64,000 nt of DNA from Alphaproteobacteria bacterium (GTDB lineage: Bacteria; Pseudomonadota; Alphaproteobacteria; Rickettsiales; JABSSG01), in contig JAUHXQ010000003.1 in NCBI GenBank assembly GCA_030426905.1, forward strand, positions 128,482 through 192,481. Direction: 5' to 3'. The position numbers were made by a program, and so were the translations under genes. Shown here in pieces: positions 61,821-64,000 of this stretch. The notes below the pieces were generated by a model. The model saw only the letters and a program-made list of their open reading frames with translations, ran no database searches and had not been told where the DNA came from. Within the stretch, counting starts at the first letter, position 1; every line of letters begins with the position of its first letter.

Positions 61821-62495
61821 ATGCGTAGACTAATACAAAGACTTGCAGTTATAATATTTTTGCTAAACTCCGCATGTTTAGCAGAAGCAAATATATCAAA
61901 CTCTTATCAAGGAACTACAAAATCTTTATGTGGCCTTTATTTAAAAGGGGCAATAGGAGCATTGTTGCCGAGTAATAAGTTTAAAGAGGAAGGTCCATAT
62001 TTAGAAAAAAGACCAGAAGGCAATCCTATATACATATTAGGTATAGGTTATAAATTTAACAAATTTTTTCGTACAGATTTAACTACTGAGTATAGCAGTT
62101 TGAAGTACGAGGCTTCAGATCTAGACGTAGGAACAGCACTTGCTCAAAGAGTAAAGTTATTTAATATAATGGTGAATGGATATTTTGATTTTTATACAGG
62201 CAGAATATTTACTCCTTATGCAGTAGTTGGATTAGGATATAGTAGAAGTAATGCTAAAGATTTAATAGACTCAGAGCTAGATATAACGTATTCAGGAAAT
62301 AATAAAAATAATTTTGCTTGGAATGTAGGTTTGGGAAGCAAGATTACATTATCAAAAAATATCGATTTTGATATAACATATAAATATGCTGACTTTGGCA
62401 AAATTAGTATTAATGATGTTACGTCTGGGTTATTAGGAGCAACTCAAAAAATCAAAGCTCATCTCATAACTGGTGGAGTGATTATAAATTTATAA
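61821..62495 (+). CDS. outer-membrane beta-barrel surface protein
   Basis: A 224-residue protein with signal peptide (about 1-23, ending CLAEA) and the alternating strand pattern of an eight-stranded OmpW/opacity-type barrel: LYLKGAIGALLPSNKF, GYKFNKFFRTDLTTEY, FTPYAVVGLGYSRS, WNVGLGSKITLS and DITYKYADFG. It ends in a hydrophobic strand (GGVIINL), which is nearly the usual barrel-assembly signal, with leucine rather than phenylalanine last. Surface antigens of this class are common in Rickettsiales. Convergent with the glycosyltransferase gene, 11 bases between stops. Confidence 0.82.
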   Translation: MRRLIQRLAVIIFLLNSACLAEANISNSYQGTTKSLCGLYLKGAIGALLPSNKFKEEGPYLEKRPEGNPIYILGIGYKFNKFFRTDLTTEYSSLKYEASDLDVGTALAQRVKLFNIMVNGYFDFYTGRIFTPYAVVGLGYSRSNAKDLIDSELDITYSGNNKNNFAWNVGLGSKITLSKNIDFDITYKYADFGKISINDVTSGLLGATQKIKAHLITGGVIINL

Positions 62496-62506
62496 TTTTT
62501 TTACCC

Positions 62507-64000
62507 CTACAGATCATACGGGCATGCGGTGTCGTCGTATTTTATTTCTCCACCAAGTTGCCAGGTTTTTGTAAAGTCTTGAGTCGCAATTCTATCCCCT
62601 ATTTCTTCACATATGTGTGAGCTATCTGGTTTTTTAGGATTATGAGACGATTCCCATGTTTTTAAATTCTTACAAAAGAGATCGTTCCATGTAAGTACTG
62701 CGTCATGATGAGGTAGTATATTTAGATATCCATAAGGAAGTAAAGCATCTTTATCAGTTGCATGTTTTGTAAATGCTACTGATAACATAACAGGTCCAGT
62801 AGCAACAATAGTCCTCATGTAATTAGTACATGGAGATTTTACATATTCTGGGGCTAAATCTCCATCAAAAATATTTCTATATGATAAATCTAGCGCTTCT
62901 TTGATAACTTTATGATGAGCAGATGATGCTAAAAAACCATTTCCTAATCTTACGTCGTAGTCTCTTTCAACGCCAAATAATGAATTATAAGAGCACATAA
63001 ATTTCTCTAAACCACTAATCGAGAAAAAGTTATAATCTCCATCTTTATATACGCCACCTTCTTCCAACATAACTAGGTATCTTGCAAGATCGGTTGCAAG
63101 TCCGAACGATTTCTGCTCAGCAAATTGATTAGATGCTTCTGCGATTTTTTGGTATTTTTCTTCTGATAATTTAAGATCTCCTAGAGATAAAAACTCTATA
63201 TTATTATCTTTTAAGTAGTTTTTTTCTGCTTCTGGTATTAGAGTTTTATCATTTGTCCACAAATAATGTTTCCAGTTAGGAGTAGCTTTTAAATTTTCTT
63301 TCAAATACTTATTGTGCTCCCAAAACTTCTTTTGGCGTTCCTGCTCAGAGTATTCACTTGAAGTAAACCAAATATGGTGCATTTTTTTAGGAATGATAAA
63401 TTCTTTGTCTTCATTACAAGACTTGAAATTAGCTTTGGTAATAGGTTTTCTCTTTAAATCTTCGTTCTTTAACTGTTCTTGCATGAAAATTGTATCCATA
63501 GTATAGTCGTTAATACAATATGGCTTAGCACAAGGATTAATTGCTTTTTTCTCAATTTTAGGATGCTTTTTTAAGAAAGCACGTGCTTCGTTTGTATCCT
63601 GATTAAATAGAGAGAAGAGTTCTATCTGATTTCTCTCATTTTCTGTTAAAATAGCAACAGATGTTTGTATAGGAGTACCTTGGCATGAACCGCTTACACA
63701 GACATCGTTTTCAGTTTGCGGATCATTGTCGTTACACGCTTCTCCATCTGGTTTGTTTGCTTCTTTGCAGGTTCCATCTTTTTGTAAACTACTGGTTTTA
63801 CAGAAGTTTACAGGAGTATCACAAGTTTTTAGAGTGCCTTGGCATGTACCAGTTACACAGACATCGTTTTCAGTTTGCGGATTTCCATCATTACAGGCTT
63901 CTCCATCTGATTTGTTTGTTTCTTTGCAGGTTCCATCTTTTTGTAAACTACTGGTTTTGCAGAAGTTTACAGGAGTATCACAAATTTTTAGAGTACCTTG
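62507..64000 (-). CDS. Cys-rich repeat protein with C-terminal TcdA/TcdB-type glycosyltransferase domain (5' end outside window)
   Basis: The reading frame is open from the right edge (64000) with no stop, so the gene starts outside; the ATG at 63499 is internal. The visible 497 residues have two parts. First come two complete and nearly identical Cys-rich repeats of about 57 residues (CDTPVNFCKTSSLQKDGTCK, then DGEACND and ENDVCVSGSCQGT), with eight or so cysteines each, suggesting a disulfide-bonded extracellular stalk. After about 60 linker residues the C-terminal domain shows HHIWFT, HYLWTNDKTLIPEAE, LATDLARYLVMLEEGGVY and the metal-binding D-x-D in KDGDYNF: a glycosyltransferase of the large clostridial toxin type with intact key residues. 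Likely a secreted or surface effector; sugar donor and target unknown. Confidence 0.8.
   Translation of the reverse strand, partial: QGTLKICDTPVNFCKTSSLQKDGTCKETNKSDGEACNDGNPQTENDVCVTGTCQGTLKTCDTPVNFCKTSSLQKDGTCKEANKPDGEACNDNDPQTENDVCVSGSCQGTPIQTSVAILTENERNQIELFSLFNQDTNEARAFLKKHPKIEKKAINPCAKPYCINDYTMDTIFMQEQLKNEDLKRKPITKANFKSCNEDKEFIIPKKMHHIWFTSSEYSEQERQKKFWEHNKYLKENLKATPNWKHYLWTNDKTLIPEAEKNYLKDNNIEFLSLGDLKLSEEKYQKIAEASNQFAEQKSFGLATDLARYLVMLEEGGVYKDGDYNFFSISGLEKFMCSYNSLFGVERDYDVRLGNGFLASSAHHKVIKEALDLSYRNIFDGDLAPEYVKSPCTNYMRTIVATGPVMLSVAFTKHATDKDALLPYGYLNILPHHDAVLTWNDLFCKNLKTWESSHNPKKPDSSHICEEIGDRIATQDFTKTWQLGGEIKYDDTACPYDL
63646..64000 (-). repeat. tandem Cys-rich coding repeats of about 171 bp (array continues past the edge)
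   Basis: The unit GGTACTCTAAAAA-TTGTGATACTCC and the following sequence occurs twice almost unchanged (about 63676-63846 and 63847-64000 plus), including silent positions. The array is cut by the window end. Confidence 0.85.

Overview
The window is low-GC DNA from an obligate intracellular alphaproteobacterium, most probably of the order Rickettsiales. The main evidence is the virB8-virB9-virB10-virB11-virD4 type IV secretion cluster in its rickettsial order, a non-mitochondrial ATP/ADP translocase, short rickettsia-sized nrdA/nrdB, and many ankyrin or solenoid repeat proteins that look like secreted effectors. I cannot name the family or genus. The retained murA, the multicopper oxidase and the transporter-type sensor kinase suggest a protist-associated relative rather than a classic Rickettsia, but this is inference.

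Layout. 1-6.6 kb: nuoM (cut by the left edge), nuoN, an ankyrin protein with a hydrolase-like domain, gltA and a DUF318-type permease. 6.7-12 kb: a glycosyltransferase-like protein, a tiny CHCC zinc-finger gene, fabI and a 1012-residue repeat protein ending in a class I glutamine-amidotransferase-like domain. 12-20 kb: an oxidoreductase, tRNA-Asp and two unknown genes on the minus strand, then nadK diverging from uvrC-pgsA-murA across an AT-rich gap with DnaA-box-like sites. 20-26.6 kb: an unknown protein and the T4SS operon, preceded by a perfect palindrome. 26.7-35.2 kb, minus strand: a DUF6492-like protein, nrdB and nrdA under a promoter with tandem NrdR-type boxes, then sdhCDAB.

35.27-38.87 kb holds a composite-transposon-like unit. 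An IS1-family element with a slippery A-AAA-AAG frameshift site lies at the left, an inverted and deleted copy of its end lies at the right, and a gene for a 15-unit alpha-helical repeat protein lies between. The whole unit is bounded by the 8-bp direct repeat GTAGAGTT.

39-50 kb: znuC-znuB, the translocase gene tlc, and an accessory cluster of unknown genes ending in an ankyrin protein with two IQ-type (calmodulin-binding-like) motifs. 50.6-58.3 kb: tag, a stub of rarA, a YefM/YoeB toxin-antitoxin pair, a Na+/solute-symporter/histidine-kinase/receiver hybrid, uvrB, grxC and a DedA-like gene. 58.3-64 kb: a multicopper oxidase with a C-terminal beta-barrel-like tail, an unknown serine-rich protein, tRNA-Gln, an outer-membrane beta-barrel protein, and a partial gene for a Cys-rich repeat protein ending in a TcdA/TcdB-type glycosyltransferase domain. 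This last gene runs off the right edge.

Together the window combines core respiration (NADH dehydrogenase, citrate synthase, succinate dehydrogenase), nucleotide and NADP supply, excision repair (uvrB, uvrC, tag) and a host-interaction set. In that set the T4SS would export the ankyrin, solenoid and glycosyltransferase proteins and the translocase would import host ATP. Several unknown genes carry consensus-like TTGAC promoters and strong Shine-Dalgarno sites.
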